From: Mycobacterium angelicum
Lineage (GTDB): Bacteria; Actinomycetota; Actinomycetes; Mycobacteriales; Mycobacteriaceae
Assembly (NCBI RefSeq): GCF_002086155.1
Contig: NZ_MVHE01000013.1
Location: 62,001 to 126,000 of the forward strand
Direction of reading: 5' to 3'
DNA length: 64,000 nt
Below, in pieces: positions 24,166 to 33,189 of this stretch. The notes under the pieces are model-generated. The model worked only from the letters and a program-made list of their open reading frames with translations, was not told where the DNA came from and ran no database searches. The number at the start of each line of letters is the position of its first letter. Position 1 is the first letter of the stretch. Position numbers and translations under genes: made by a program.

Positions 24166-24468
24166 ATGACGCAAGCAATGTCCATGGACCCGGCCAGAGT
24201 GACGGCCTTCGGCGATGCCAATGATGCCCTGGCGGCCGAAGTGATGACAGCGTGCGAACCCGATCCGGCACTGGTCGCCTCGATCCCGGCGTACGGGGCC
24301 GCGGGCGCGGTCTTCAGCGTCGCCCTCAGCCAGTACCTGGCAAAGCTGCAGATGAGCGGCGAGCAACTCGCTCAGCGCTACCACACCCATGCCGCGGCCA
24401 TTCGCGTCGCGGCCCAGGCGGTCGTCGCCACCGACCTGAACAACGCCCAGCGCGTCCCCCACCGGTAA
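24166..24468 (+). CDS. Small helical T7SS-target-like protein
   Basis: 100 residues, two Ala-rich helices broken near PDPALVASIPAYGAAGAVFS, with no signal peptide, matching the DUF2580/EspC-like four-helix-bundle T7SS targets. There is no canonical WxG motif. It is divergent from the DUF1023 hydrolase with a 90-base intergenic gap and may form its partner. The ATG at 24166 follows GGGGGCG. Confidence 0.75.
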   Translation: MTQAMSMDPARVTAFGDANDALAAEVMTACEPDPALVASIPAYGAAGAVFSVALSQYLAKLQMSGEQLAQRYHTHAAAIRVAAQAVVATDLNNAQRVPHR

Positions 24469-24601
24469 CGCGCTAACGAATCGGCAACAACGGCCTGCGG
24501 ACCGTGTGGCGCTGCCAGCCCGGTGGTAGCCCCGCTGTTAGGTTGCTTGCCTGCGCCAGAACCGCAGTCGATACTCAGCGCTCCGTTAGCGAGGTGGTCC
24601 C

Positions 24602-24898
24602 ATGGCTCTGGCCGAGTGGATGCCCAAGATCGTCGCCTTCTTTCGAACCGGCTATCCCACCGGCATGCCGATCACGGGCTATGTGCCCATGGTCGCTCTG
24701 TCCCGGCGTCGGTTGGCCGACGACGAGATCATCAAGGTCACAGAGGAACTCATAGCGCAGGGCTGCTGGCTGATCGGCAACGCCGACGTGGGGGTCGCCA
24801 TCTCCCGGTTGACGCAGGACATGCCCGCGTTGGACGACATTGAACGCGTACACGATCGACTCGACACACTCGGGTGCGCGCGCGGCCGTCAGAGGTAG
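24602..24898 (+). CDS. DUF3349 family protein
   Basis: 98 residues. ALAEWMPKIVAFFRTGYPTGMPITGYVPMVALSRRRLADDEIIKVTEELIAQG is the family pattern (WxPK, GYPxGxP, Leu/Arg-rich helix). It is an all-helical fold known from a solved structure in Mycobacterium, with unknown function. It is preceded by GAGGTGG. Confidence 0.85.
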   Translation: MALAEWMPKIVAFFRTGYPTGMPITGYVPMVALSRRRLADDEIIKVTEELIAQGCWLIGNADVGVAISRLTQDMPALDDIERVHDRLDTLGCARGRQR

Positions 24899-24915
24899 GT
24901 ATTGATTAGGCGCAT

Positions 24916-24935
24916 CCGTAAGTCTAGACTTACGG
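24916..24935. promoter_or_regulatory. Perfect 20-bp palindrome, ArsR operator
   Basis: CCGTAAGTCTAGACTTACGG is an uninterrupted palindrome that ends three bases before the GTG start of an ArsR-family regulator gene. Such sites adjoining an ArsR gene are self-regulatory operators. The position implies a very short or absent 5' leader. Confidence 0.85.
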
Positions 24936-24938
24936 TTC

Positions 24939-25262
24939 GTGCCCACTTACCAAGGCACCGGTGCGGCGTGGCAGGCCCTGGCCGACGGGACTCGGCGGGC
25001 CATCATGGAACGTCTGGCGCATGGGCCGTTGGCGGTCGGCGAGTTGGCCCGCGAGCTGCCGGTCAGCCGACCCGCAGTGTCTCAGCATCTGAAGGTGCTC
25101 AAGTCCGCCGGGCTTGTCTGCGATCGTTCAGCCGGCACGCGGCGCGTCTACCAGCTTGACCCGGCAGGCCTTCAGGCATTGCGCGCCGACCTCGACCGGT
25201 TCTGGACACAAGCGCTGAGCGCCTACGCACAGATCATCGATACAGAAGGAGACGGCGCATGA
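24939..25262 (+). CDS. ArsR-family transcriptional regulator
   Basis: 107 residues, winged helix with LADGTRRAIMERLAHGPLAVGELARELPVSRPAVSQHLKVLKSAGLVCDRSAGTRRVYQLD, the ArsR-type SmtB/YceB-like recognition helix and wing. No Cys-based metal site (CVCD) is visible, so it belongs to the metal-free group that controls SRPBCC/AHSA1 genes. It overlaps the next gene by 4 bases. Confidence 0.92.
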   Translation: MPTYQGTGAAWQALADGTRRAIMERLAHGPLAVGELARELPVSRPAVSQHLKVLKSAGLVCDRSAGTRRVYQLDPAGLQALRADLDRFWTQALSAYAQIIDTEGDGA

Positions 25263-25747
25263 CACAGATGCAACCCGAAGCAATCCGGCACCACATTGTG
25301 GTCAACGCCCCCATCGAACGGGCCTTCGCCGTATTCACCGCTCGCTTCGGTGATTTCAAGCCTCGCGAACACAATCTGCTCGCAGCGCCGATCGCCGAGA
25401 CGATATTCGAATGCCACTCCGGGGGGTACATCTACGACCGCGGCGTGGACGGCAGCGTGTGCCGATGGGCACGCGTCCTGGTTTATGAACCACCGAGTCG
25501 AGTCGTGTTCACCTGGGACATCGGCCCAACCTGGCAGCCCGAAACCGATCTATCCAAGACCAGTGAAGTCGAAGTCCGCTTCACCGCGGAATCCGCCGAC
25601 ACGACACGCCTCGACCTCGAACACCGCCATCTCCACCGGCACGGCCCGGGCTGGGAGTCCGTTGCCAAGGGTGTCGACAACCAGGCCGGGTGGCCGCTCT
25701 ACCTACGCCGCTACGCCGACCTGTTCGGCGCCGAGGTGCGACCATGA
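25259..25747 (+). CDS. AHSA1/SRPBCC-domain protein
   Basis: 162 residues. IRHHIVVNAPIERAFAVFTARFGDFKP, FECHSGGYIYDRG and VFTWDIGPTWQPE follow the START-like helix-grip fold of the AHSA1 family; the ligand pocket is probably hydrophobic. The ATGA overlap with the ArsR gene marks a tightly coupled operon. This ArsR-AHSA1 gene pair is a recurrent arrangement in actinobacteria. Confidence 0.9.
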   Translation: MTQMQPEAIRHHIVVNAPIERAFAVFTARFGDFKPREHNLLAAPIAETIFECHSGGYIYDRGVDGSVCRWARVLVYEPPSRVVFTWDIGPTWQPETDLSKTSEVEVRFTAESADTTRLDLEHRHLHRHGPGWESVAKGVDNQAGWPLYLRRYADLFGAEVRP

Positions 25748-26382
25748 GCCCGGCAGATTCGACACCGGGAACGACGATGGAGATGGCCCGCACCGAGCGG
25801 GCCGAACTCGCGGAATTTCTGGCGACCCTGACTCCGCAGCAGTGGGAGGCCCCCAGCCTCTGTGCCGGATGGAGTGTCAAAGACGTTGTCGCCCATATGT
25901 TCAGCTATGAGGAGCTGGACACCAAAGGGTTGGTCATGCGGTTTTTGAAAGGACGCGTAGTGCGGGCCAACGAGGTCGGCGTTGCCGAGTTCGCCGGGCT
26001 GAGCCCGCAACAGCTGCTTGATTACGTGGATAAGCATCTCCAACCCCGCGGCCTGACCGCGGGTTTCGGTGGCACGATCGCATTGGTCGACGGCGTGGTC
26101 CACCACCAAGACATCCGGCGCGCGCTCGGCCAGCCTCGCACCATCCCCGCCGAACGACTCAAACGCGTTCTCGAAGTGGTCCCGGGTAACCCCCGGTTAG
26201 GGGCCGGCCGACGCATACGGGGATTGCGACTGCGCGCAACCGACATCGACTGGACGCACGGCAACGGGCCCGAGGTGACCGGCACGGGCGAGGCACTTCT
26301 CATGGCGATGACCGGTAGGCCCGCGGCGATCGACGACCTGTCCGGTCCCGGAAAACCAACGCTGGCAAAGCGAATCAAGTAG
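25744..26382 (+). CDS. Mycothiol-dependent maleylpyruvate isomerase-like (DinB fold) protein
   Basis: 212 residues from ATG 25744, with an ATGA overlap to the SRPBCC gene. ARTERAELAEFLATLTPQQWEAPSLCAGWSVKDVVAHM is the mycothiol-dependent enzyme/MDMPI N-terminal signature, with the first metal His in VVAHM; VDGVVHHQDIRRALG supplies the others. It uses mycothiol in reactions on electrophiles or isomerisations. The natural substrate is unknown. Confidence 0.9.
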   Translation: MSPADSTPGTTMEMARTERAELAEFLATLTPQQWEAPSLCAGWSVKDVVAHMFSYEELDTKGLVMRFLKGRVVRANEVGVAEFAGLSPQQLLDYVDKHLQPRGLTAGFGGTIALVDGVVHHQDIRRALGQPRTIPAERLKRVLEVVPGNPRLGAGRRIRGLRLRATDIDWTHGNGPEVTGTGEALLMAMTGRPAAIDDLSGPGKPTLAKRIK

Positions 26383-26388
26383 CGGGGG

Positions 26389-26709
26389 TCAGTCCGGCAG
26401 GAAATCGCGCGGTGATACGCCGAAGAGTCGCGCGAGCTCCCAAACCACGTCCAGCCTTGGCGCCGCCTCGCCGTGGTAGTACCGGTACATCTGCGTCTGG
26501 GAGACCGGAAGGTCCGGCGCCTGCTCTTTGAGCAGCTTCTGCAACCGCAGGGGTGTCAACCGGCGCACCCGCGCGCTGGCGTCCAGCGTGCGAACGTTGG
26601 TGGTTGCCGCCAATTCCTGTAAGCGCTGGGCGAAATAAGTCGTGGCCGGATGTGGCGGGTCCGCCCGCGACCCGTCGTGCAACTGGTAACGCTCGGCTCC
26701 ATCAGTCAT
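26389..26709 (-). CDS. EspR-like XRE-family HTH protein
   Basis: 106 residues. TYFAQRLQELAATTN, then LKEQAPDLPVSQTQMYRYYHGEAAPRLDVVWELARLFGVSPRDFL is the HTH fold of EspR-type regulators, with the turn S-Q-T-Q-M-Y and a C-terminal dimer-type helix. EspR is a nucleoid-associated regulator of ESX-1 genes. It lies 70 bases after the eccE stop on the same strand, the last gene of the ESX-2 block. GGAGCGAGG precedes the ATG at 26709, so the longer TTG frame is less likely. Confidence 0.8.
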   Translation of the reverse strand: MTDGAERYQLHDGSRADPPHPATTYFAQRLQELAATTNVRTLDASARVRRLTPLRLQKLLKEQAPDLPVSQTQMYRYYHGEAAPRLDVVWELARLFGVSPRDFLPD

Positions 26710-26779
26710 GGCCGACAACCTCGCTCCGCATAATCTTTCGTCCTCCCCTGCATCCCATTCCCCATCACTTGTGCGGCAT

Positions 26780-28774
26780 CTATTCGCGCCCCCGCCACCG
26801 AACCCGTCGCTCCGGATTCGGCTGCGTGATATCGGACTGCCCGTCGGCCGGCGCCGCGGGTGGATCCTGCGGCAGAGTGAACTGGCGGCGCGGCCGCTGC
26901 GGGCGCGACTGGGTCTGCCCAGGTTGCGTACCCGACTCGGGCCACGGGACGCGCGTAACGCGTTGTGGCCCTGCGATATTGCGCTGTCGCGAAGGGCCGC
27001 CGGCGGGGGCCAGCGCCGCGGTGTCGGCAGCTGCTTCCGGTGGTGTGGGCGTGCGGACCGGCGCCGGTTCGGGAGTCTGCGGTTGCGGTTGGCGCGCCGT
27101 GCGGGTCAGGGTGGGCTCGGTGGACACCGACCGGCGCGGAACGGCTTCGGGCTCACCGTGTGCGAGATAGCGGTCTTCTTCGCGGCTGCGGATGATCCGT
27201 ACCAGCTCGGGCTCGGCGGATCCCACGCTGATCTGCAAGGCCTGGCCGTCGACCTCGACCATCGTGACGTCGGCGCCGCCGACTGCCGGCGCGGCCGGCT
27301 CGAGCAGGCGCATCACCGTGCGCGCCGGCACCGTGGTAACCGGACGCCCATCGAAAACGGCTATGTCACAAGCGAATGCGCCCGCGGTCGCATAGAACAA
27401 TCGCGACGTGTCGCCCACCGCGGCCACCAGGTTGTCCCAGTGCGGACGCGAATTGGTGTGAATGCCAACAACCGCACCCGTCACGATCGCCCGCAACACC
27501 AGCTGGTGCGCCAGCGCGACACTGACCCTCGCATCGATCCGGCGCCGCTGTGGCTGGCCGCTTTGGTCCCACATCGCCAGGGCAACCATCGTGCCGTCGT
27601 CGCATTGGCCAAGCAGTTGCCCGGATGGCCCGACCGGGATGCGAAGTCCACTGAGCTGCGAAACGCTGATTGAAGGCAGCGCGACTTCGAGGCTGCGGTC
27701 GCCGGCCGGAAGTGGGGCCGTCAGCATCAGCCGTTGCACACCGGTGGGCAGCGCGAGGTTCGACCCGGCCAGCGGCCGGTAGGCCTTACCGTGGGTCACA
27801 TATCGCACCACCGATCCAACTTTGACCGTGCCGGTGCCCATGCCCGAGAGCCGAAGCATGACGACCGCATCTTCGGTGCGCCATGACCACCAGCGGTCCA
27901 GTTGTTCGGCGCTGAGGGTGGCCGGGTCGCCCACGTAGCTGCTGATGTAGTTGGGGCCGGATTCCACTGTGCCCCAACGTTCCCGGTTGCCCTTGGTCCC
28001 GACGGGTTGGAGCAGAATCGCGCCGAGGTCGTCGAGTTCCGCGGCGGACAGGGCGTAGGCGCGGATCCGCTCCTGCTGCAAGCGCTGCACCACGCGATGG
28101 GTGGCCGACACCAACGCCTTGGGCGCCGCACTGCCCGAGGGCCCGCGCGTCACGATGTCGGCGAGGTTGTCCTCGGCGTCCAGGCGCAGGACCAGCCAGG
28201 TACGTCGCTGCCCGATTATCGGTCGCGGACCGACGATTTCGGAGTACACGGTGCGATAGGCCGATCCGGACGGCACATGGCGGCCGGTCGACACGATGTC
28301 GATATCGAGGTTGAGATCGTAGTGGCGCATCAGCGACACCACCAGATCCAGCGGCAGCGCACTGTCGGTGACTGCACGGCCGCCGGCTTCGTGAGTCAGC
28401 GCCGGCGCGGGAACGATCTCCACAGCCGACACCACGCTGTAGCCGTCCCACCGCACACCGGCACTACCGGCGATGGCATTGACGTCGGTGGCTGTCGGCA
28501 ATTCGCCGACCAGCGGGCGGTTGCGGCGCTGCCAGAACGCCAGCACCACCGCGATCCACTCGACCAGCAGCACCCGGCCCCGGATCGGCACGAACAATGC
28601 CACGAACGCTGCCAGCGCGATGAGCGCCGACGGCCATACGAGTAGCCCGTCGCCGTGCGGCCCGGTCGTGGTGGGCACCAGGGCGCAGATCACGAGGGTG
28701 AACACCAGCGCCGAGGGCAGGCCGAAGCGCAGCCACCCGGTGCGGTGCGCCTGCACCCGGCCGCGCCGGCTCAT
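26780..28774 (-). CDS. eccE2: EccE2, ESX-2 membrane component
   Basis: 664 residues. Two N-terminal membrane helices (FGLPSALVFTLVICALVP and VWPSALIALAAFVALFVPI) are followed by the EccE cytosolic core. The M. tuberculosis protein is about 537 residues; here an extra Pro/Arg/Gln-rich tail of roughly 120 residues follows (from about 545). EccE caps the outer edge of the ESX membrane complex. ATG overlaps the mycP2 stop by 4 bases. It is the last gene of the structural block. Confidence 0.95.
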   Translation of the reverse strand: MSRRGRVQAHRTGWLRFGLPSALVFTLVICALVPTTTGPHGDGLLVWPSALIALAAFVALFVPIRGRVLLVEWIAVVLAFWQRRNRPLVGELPTATDVNAIAGSAGVRWDGYSVVSAVEIVPAPALTHEAGGRAVTDSALPLDLVVSLMRHYDLNLDIDIVSTGRHVPSGSAYRTVYSEIVGPRPIIGQRRTWLVLRLDAEDNLADIVTRGPSGSAAPKALVSATHRVVQRLQQERIRAYALSAAELDDLGAILLQPVGTKGNRERWGTVESGPNYISSYVGDPATLSAEQLDRWWSWRTEDAVVMLRLSGMGTGTVKVGSVVRYVTHGKAYRPLAGSNLALPTGVQRLMLTAPLPAGDRSLEVALPSISVSQLSGLRIPVGPSGQLLGQCDDGTMVALAMWDQSGQPQRRRIDARVSVALAHQLVLRAIVTGAVVGIHTNSRPHWDNLVAAVGDTSRLFYATAGAFACDIAVFDGRPVTTVPARTVMRLLEPAAPAVGGADVTMVEVDGQALQISVGSAEPELVRIIRSREEDRYLAHGEPEAVPRRSVSTEPTLTRTARQPQPQTPEPAPVRTPTPPEAAADTAALAPAGGPSRQRNIAGPQRVTRVPWPESGTQPGQTQSRPQRPRRQFTLPQDPPAAPADGQSDITQPNPERRVRWRGRE

Positions 28775-30198
28775 CGCGGCCGCCCCGGCCGGCGCACACC
28801 GGTCGCCGCGACCACCACGCCAACGACAACGAGCACCGCCACAACGGTTCCCATCACGATGGCCGCGCCGTACTTGGGCTTGAGGTCGGGGGGGCGAGGT
28901 GGCGGCGGCACGGCCAATTGAGCCGCCTGAACCGTCGCGGCGGGCCGGCCCTCAATCGGCATCTCATACGTCAGAGCCGCTACGGGGTCGATCATTCCGC
29001 GCCCGACCACGTTGTCCACCCCGCGCGCCGGCGCGTGGGCGGTGGTGATGATGCGGGTAATGACCTGATGGGCCGTCAGCGTCGGGAAGCGCGACCGCAG
29101 CAGGGCGGCCAGGCCCGACACGTAGGCCGCTGCGAACGAGGTCCCGGCGATGGGCACCAGCGGCCCTTCGCTGCCGGGTACTCCGTTGATGACGGTCTCC
29201 CCGGCAGAGCTCAGCGACACGATGCCCGAGCCCGGTGCCGCCACGTCGACCCAGGGACCCGACATCGAGTTCTGCGCCCGCACTCCGTCCGGCGATACGA
29301 ATCCCACCGAGAGCACCTGGTCGTCGAACCACGACGGCGTCGAAATCGACGTCACACCAGCCCAATTGCGGGGGTCCTCGGGATGGGCGGGATCGACATC
29401 CGGGTTGGCGCGGCAGTTGTTCTGTTGACCGGCCCCGGCGTCGACGCCGTTGATGTTGCCCGCCGCGGCGACCACGACCGCATCCTTGATATCGACGGCG
29501 TATTTCAGCGCCCCGCCCAAAGTTGCCTGATCAATCGGGGTGGTGGCCTTCACGCAGGACACCACGGACACGTTGATCACCCGCGCACCGAGGTTGGCGG
29601 CGTGCACGATCGCGCGCGCCAGCGTGCGGATGTCGCCGGCGGTGCGCGACGCGGTGGGATCGTCAGGGTTGGCCGAGCCGGTTTCGGGAATGTAGGCGGC
29701 CGAGGTCTGCCGGATCGCCAGAATCTGTGCGTTGGGTGCCACACCGACCAGTCCGTCGGTGGAAGCCGGTGCGGCGCCGATGATTCCGGCCACGATGGTG
29801 CCGTGCCCGTCGCAGTCGTCGAAGCCGTTGCCGGCTGGGTCGACGTAGTCGCCGCCGGGGATCATGCCCGGCAGCCGGGGCTGCGGCCGCACGCCGGTGT
29901 CGATGACGGCGACCACCACGCCGGCTCCGGTGGAGAACGTGTGCGCCTTGTCCAGCTGCAGCGACACCGACGGCGGCGGTGGCTTGGACAGATCGGAATT
30001 GGGTAGCACGCCGCCGACGACGCAGGCGCCGTTCTTGCGCATGGACACGTCGGGGCTGGGCGGACCGTCCGGCGGGGCGGCACCGATATCGGGATTCGGT
30101 GGGTTCACCGCGACGGCGACGCCGGCCGGCGTCACCGCAACGAGAGCCGCGACGGTGACCAGCACTGCCAGCCCGCGCGCCAAGGTGAGAGTTCTCAT
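28771..30198 (-). CDS. mycP2: MycP2, mycosin subtilisin-like protease
   Basis: 475 residues. Signal peptide (LAVLVTVAALVAVTPAGVAVA), catalytic Asp in VVAVIDTGV (about 95), His in CDGHGTIVAGI, Asn/oxyanion in AAAGN, Ser in GTSFAAAYVSG, and a C-terminal transmembrane helix (GAAIVMGTVVAVLVVVGVVVAA) with a short Arg-rich cytosolic tail. It is exported and anchored at the outer face of the inner membrane, where mycosins stabilise the ESX complex and process substrates. The Pro-rich linker before the helix is typical. Confidence 0.97.
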   Translation of the reverse strand: MRTLTLARGLAVLVTVAALVAVTPAGVAVAVNPPNPDIGAAPPDGPPSPDVSMRKNGACVVGGVLPNSDLSKPPPPSVSLQLDKAHTFSTGAGVVVAVIDTGVRPQPRLPGMIPGGDYVDPAGNGFDDCDGHGTIVAGIIGAAPASTDGLVGVAPNAQILAIRQTSAAYIPETGSANPDDPTASRTAGDIRTLARAIVHAANLGARVINVSVVSCVKATTPIDQATLGGALKYAVDIKDAVVVAAAGNINGVDAGAGQQNNCRANPDVDPAHPEDPRNWAGVTSISTPSWFDDQVLSVGFVSPDGVRAQNSMSGPWVDVAAPGSGIVSLSSAGETVINGVPGSEGPLVPIAGTSFAAAYVSGLAALLRSRFPTLTAHQVITRIITTAHAPARGVDNVVGRGMIDPVAALTYEMPIEGRPAATVQAAQLAVPPPPRPPDLKPKYGAAIVMGTVVAVLVVVGVVVAATGVRRPGRPR

Positions 30199-30202
30199 TG
30201 CG

Positions 30203-31762
30203 TCAGAACAGATTCCGCAGGGCTGCGAAGGTGCCGGTTATCCAGACCACCAACGGCGGCCCGGCCAAAATGAGGAGGAATTCCAGGTTTTCGGTGCGGC
30301 GCGCGGTCAGCTCGGAGACCTTGGCTCCGGGCAGCCGCAACGCTGCCAGCGCCGCCAGCAGAACCGCGAGGGCGGTTCCGGCCACGACGCTGAGTTGGAC
30401 CACCGGATTGGGTGCCCCCAGCACCACCGTGATGGCCAGCCCGGCGGCGACGGCAAACGCGCCGAGGAAAAACGTGACCGCCTGCACGCGGTCGGTCAAC
30501 GAGCGGCCGCGCAGCCCCAGCACCAGCGTGGTGATGATCGCCAGGGCGACTTCGCCGTAGAAGTAGTGGGTTTGCGGGTGCACGGCGGCCACCGCCCCGA
30601 CGGCGGTGATGATCACCGCCGCGATGAACAGACCCGTCAGGTATTTGTTGGAAGCCCTTGAGCGCCGCTCCAATTGGGCGTCTTCGCTTTCGGCCAGCGC
30701 CACCGATCGGACCCCGCTCGGGTCATCGAACACCTCGACTACCAGCGCCGCTTCCTCGAGTTCGCTGCGGTCGATATCCTCCCCCGGCGGTGGCAAGCTC
30801 GGTGGCCGCACCCGCGCCAAACCCAGCGCCAGCGCCTGAGCGCAGCTGATCAGAACGGCACCTACGAGCACCGCTACCGCGGCGATCTGGCGTCCGTCGA
30901 AGCCGGTGTAAACGCGGACCGCGGCGGCGACGGCCCCGGCAACGGAAAGGGTGATCACCGCCGTATGGGCGGTGACGCCAATCCCGGTCAGCCACAACAC
31001 AATCAGCGACACGCCACCGACGGTGAAGATGCCGGCGCAAATGTTGGCCGCCGTCCAGTGCCCGGCGACACCGTCATCGGCGGGAACGGCCACCCAACCC
31101 GCGGCCAGCGCCAGCGGCAGCGCGGCCAGCCCCAGCGTGTAGCTGATCTGGGACGCCCCACGCCGGGCGGCGATGACCGCGCCCGTCACCGTGATCAAGG
31201 TCAGCGCCGCGGTCGGCGGCAACCACCACACGATGCTCGAATTCGCCCACCACGCCCCGATACTGAGCACCGCCAGCAGCACCGAGCCGGCGATCAACCC
31301 GACCAGGCCCAAAGTCCGTGCGGTGGCGGCGCTGAACGACGCGAACTTGGCCGCATTGAATTCGGCCATAGCATCGGCCGAGTCCTCGATGATCGGCCGG
31401 AATACCTCGTTGGAGTGCACTTCCCGCAGGATCAGCCGGGCACCGTCGAGCACACCGGCGTCGGCCAGCGTCGTCGTGCGCGGAAACGCCGTCGCGCCCT
31501 CTGCGGCCAGCGAGTAGACCGCGGCGCGATCGAAATCGATTGTCAGGCCTTCATTGCGCAGTGTCTCCACCAGGAAGGGCACCAGCCCTTCCATCACCAC
31601 CGACAGCGGCGCGTGCGCCGACACCGATGTGTCGACGAAGTAGTTCCCGACATGGATGCACAGCCGCAGCTGCTCGGGCACCGCGGCCACCGGCCCGTGC
31701 CCAGAGCCGTGGTCTGGGGCCGGCTCGGCCGGCAGCGGGGCGGCGGGCAATACCACTGACAT
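30203..31762 (-). CDS. eccD2: EccD2, ESX-2 polytopic membrane channel component
   Basis: 519 residues. An N-terminal cytosolic ubiquitin-like domain (residues 30-120: LRLCIHVGNYFVDTSVSAHAPLSVVMEGLVPFLVETL) precedes about eleven membrane helices in the rest of the chain, matching the EccD fold that lines the ESX pore. Start ATG at 31762. It follows mycP2 by 4 bases, and the order fits ESX-2. Confidence 0.97.
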   Translation of the reverse strand: MSVVLPAAPLPAEPAPDHGSGHGPVAAVPEQLRLCIHVGNYFVDTSVSAHAPLSVVMEGLVPFLVETLRNEGLTIDFDRAAVYSLAAEGATAFPRTTTLADAGVLDGARLILREVHSNEVFRPIIEDSADAMAEFNAAKFASFSAATARTLGLVGLIAGSVLLAVLSIGAWWANSSIVWWLPPTAALTLITVTGAVIAARRGASQISYTLGLAALPLALAAGWVAVPADDGVAGHWTAANICAGIFTVGGVSLIVLWLTGIGVTAHTAVITLSVAGAVAAAVRVYTGFDGRQIAAVAVLVGAVLISCAQALALGLARVRPPSLPPPGEDIDRSELEEAALVVEVFDDPSGVRSVALAESEDAQLERRSRASNKYLTGLFIAAVIITAVGAVAAVHPQTHYFYGEVALAIITTLVLGLRGRSLTDRVQAVTFFLGAFAVAAGLAITVVLGAPNPVVQLSVVAGTALAVLLAALAALRLPGAKVSELTARRTENLEFLLILAGPPLVVWITGTFAALRNLF

Positions 31763-31785
31763 CGGTTGTCCCTCTTCCGATTAGC

Positions 31786-33147
31786 TCAAGCCGGTACCGC
31801 AACGGGCGGTTGCGGGACGGTGAAGTCGTCGGCCAGCATGGCCGCCAGTTCTTCGAACGCCCGCAGCGTCTTCTTGCGCAGTTTGGCCAGGTCCACGGCC
31901 AGACCCTCGTCGAGGTGCTTGTCGAACGGAATGCGGTGAATCTTGAGTTGCTGTCGCCGCAGCACGGTCAACAGCGAATTCATATTGACGCGCGTATTGG
32001 CGGTGGATTCGTTGACCACCAGCACCGTGCGGGCCAGCAGACCCTCGAATCCGTGGAACCGCAGCCAGTCGATGGCGTTGCCGGCGGCCACCGCCCCCTG
32101 CGGCGATGCCTGCACCAGCAGCGCCACCGCATCCGACTTGGACAGCACCTCGCGCACCAGCGGCGAGTGCAGGTTGGTGTCACCGTCCCACAGCAGCAAA
32201 CTGTAGTAATGCGAGGCGATTTCGTGGACGTCGCGGATGTCCTCGGGTTCGAGTACCCGGTCGTCGTCGGCGCGCCAGCCGTTGGCCAGAACCTGCAGGT
32301 CGGTGTCGGTGGTCGACAGGAACCGCATGACGAAGTCGCGCTGGGTGAGATCTTCTTCCTGGATCAGATCGACCATCGACAGGTTCTCGGGGTGCGGCGC
32401 GGTGCGCATCGGCAGATCACCGGAGGACGGGTCAGCGTCGACGGCCATGACCCCGTCGCCGCGGACTGAGGCGAACACCTGCCCCAGCGCCGAAGTCACC
32501 GTGGTCTTGCCGGCGCCGCCCTTAAGGGTCAGGACCGCAATGGAATACATCTTCTGCTTGCTGGCCCGGATGCGGCGCAGCACGTCGCGGTGCGCCTGTT
32601 CCTTAGCGCTCGGCGGCAGCGCCAAGCCCAGGTTGTTGAGCGCTCCGCGTACGCCGGTGTTGGCCCGCGGGGAACGCTCTTCGGTGGCAACTTGGATGAG
32701 TTCCTGACGAATACCGGTGGCAGCGGCCTGAATTGGGGCCGCCGGACGGCGGTATTGATCGCTGTCGGGCGCGGCATCGGGCCGGGGCCCGGGCGCGGGG
32801 ACCTGCATCCGGGTGTCGACGGCCGCGTTCCTTGGGGGTGCGGCATGCGGCGCGATCGGGCCGGACGGCGGACCCCACTGCGACGGCTGGTGTTGCGGAT
32901 TGCCCCACAAGGCACCGGGAGGCGGCGGCGGAATTCGCTGGGCCACCGTCTCGCGCTGCCCGGGCGGCGGAGCCGCCGCGGTCAGTGGCCCCGGCGGCGG
33001 GCCCGGCAGCGGTGATGGTGGCTGCGCCGGCTGATCGACCGGAACCAGCGACGGCGGTGGCGCACTGTCTTGGCCGTCCTGCACCTGAGACTCATCCGGT
33101 CTGGGTAGCTGATGTCGTGCATTCGCAATCTCGAGATCGTCACTCAC
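31786..33147 (-). CDS. MinD/ParA-like ATPase of ESX-2 (EspI-like)
   Basis: 453 residues. The first 170 residues are Pro-rich and low complexity. The ATPase domain follows, with a deviant Walker A KGGAGKTT and VMAVDADPSSGDL plus VLVVNE in the Walker B-like strand. Homologous to the Rv3888c/EspI-type proteins of M. tuberculosis ESX loci, where the ATPase links ESX regulation to ATP level. The long Pro-rich arm is longer than in the M. tuberculosis protein (341 residues). Confidence 0.9.
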   Translation of the reverse strand: MSDDLEIANARHQLPRPDESQVQDGQDSAPPPSLVPVDQPAQPPSPLPGPPPGPLTAAAPPPGQRETVAQRIPPPPPGALWGNPQHQPSQWGPPSGPIAPHAAPPRNAAVDTRMQVPAPGPRPDAAPDSDQYRRPAAPIQAAATGIRQELIQVATEERSPRANTGVRGALNNLGLALPPSAKEQAHRDVLRRIRASKQKMYSIAVLTLKGGAGKTTVTSALGQVFASVRGDGVMAVDADPSSGDLPMRTAPHPENLSMVDLIQEEDLTQRDFVMRFLSTTDTDLQVLANGWRADDDRVLEPEDIRDVHEIASHYYSLLLWDGDTNLHSPLVREVLSKSDAVALLVQASPQGAVAAGNAIDWLRFHGFEGLLARTVLVVNESTANTRVNMNSLLTVLRRQQLKIHRIPFDKHLDEGLAVDLAKLRKKTLRAFEELAAMLADDFTVPQPPVAVPA

Positions 33148-33189
33148 CAGGACTTATCCTCCTTGTTAGCTGCGCGAGCATACCCCTCA

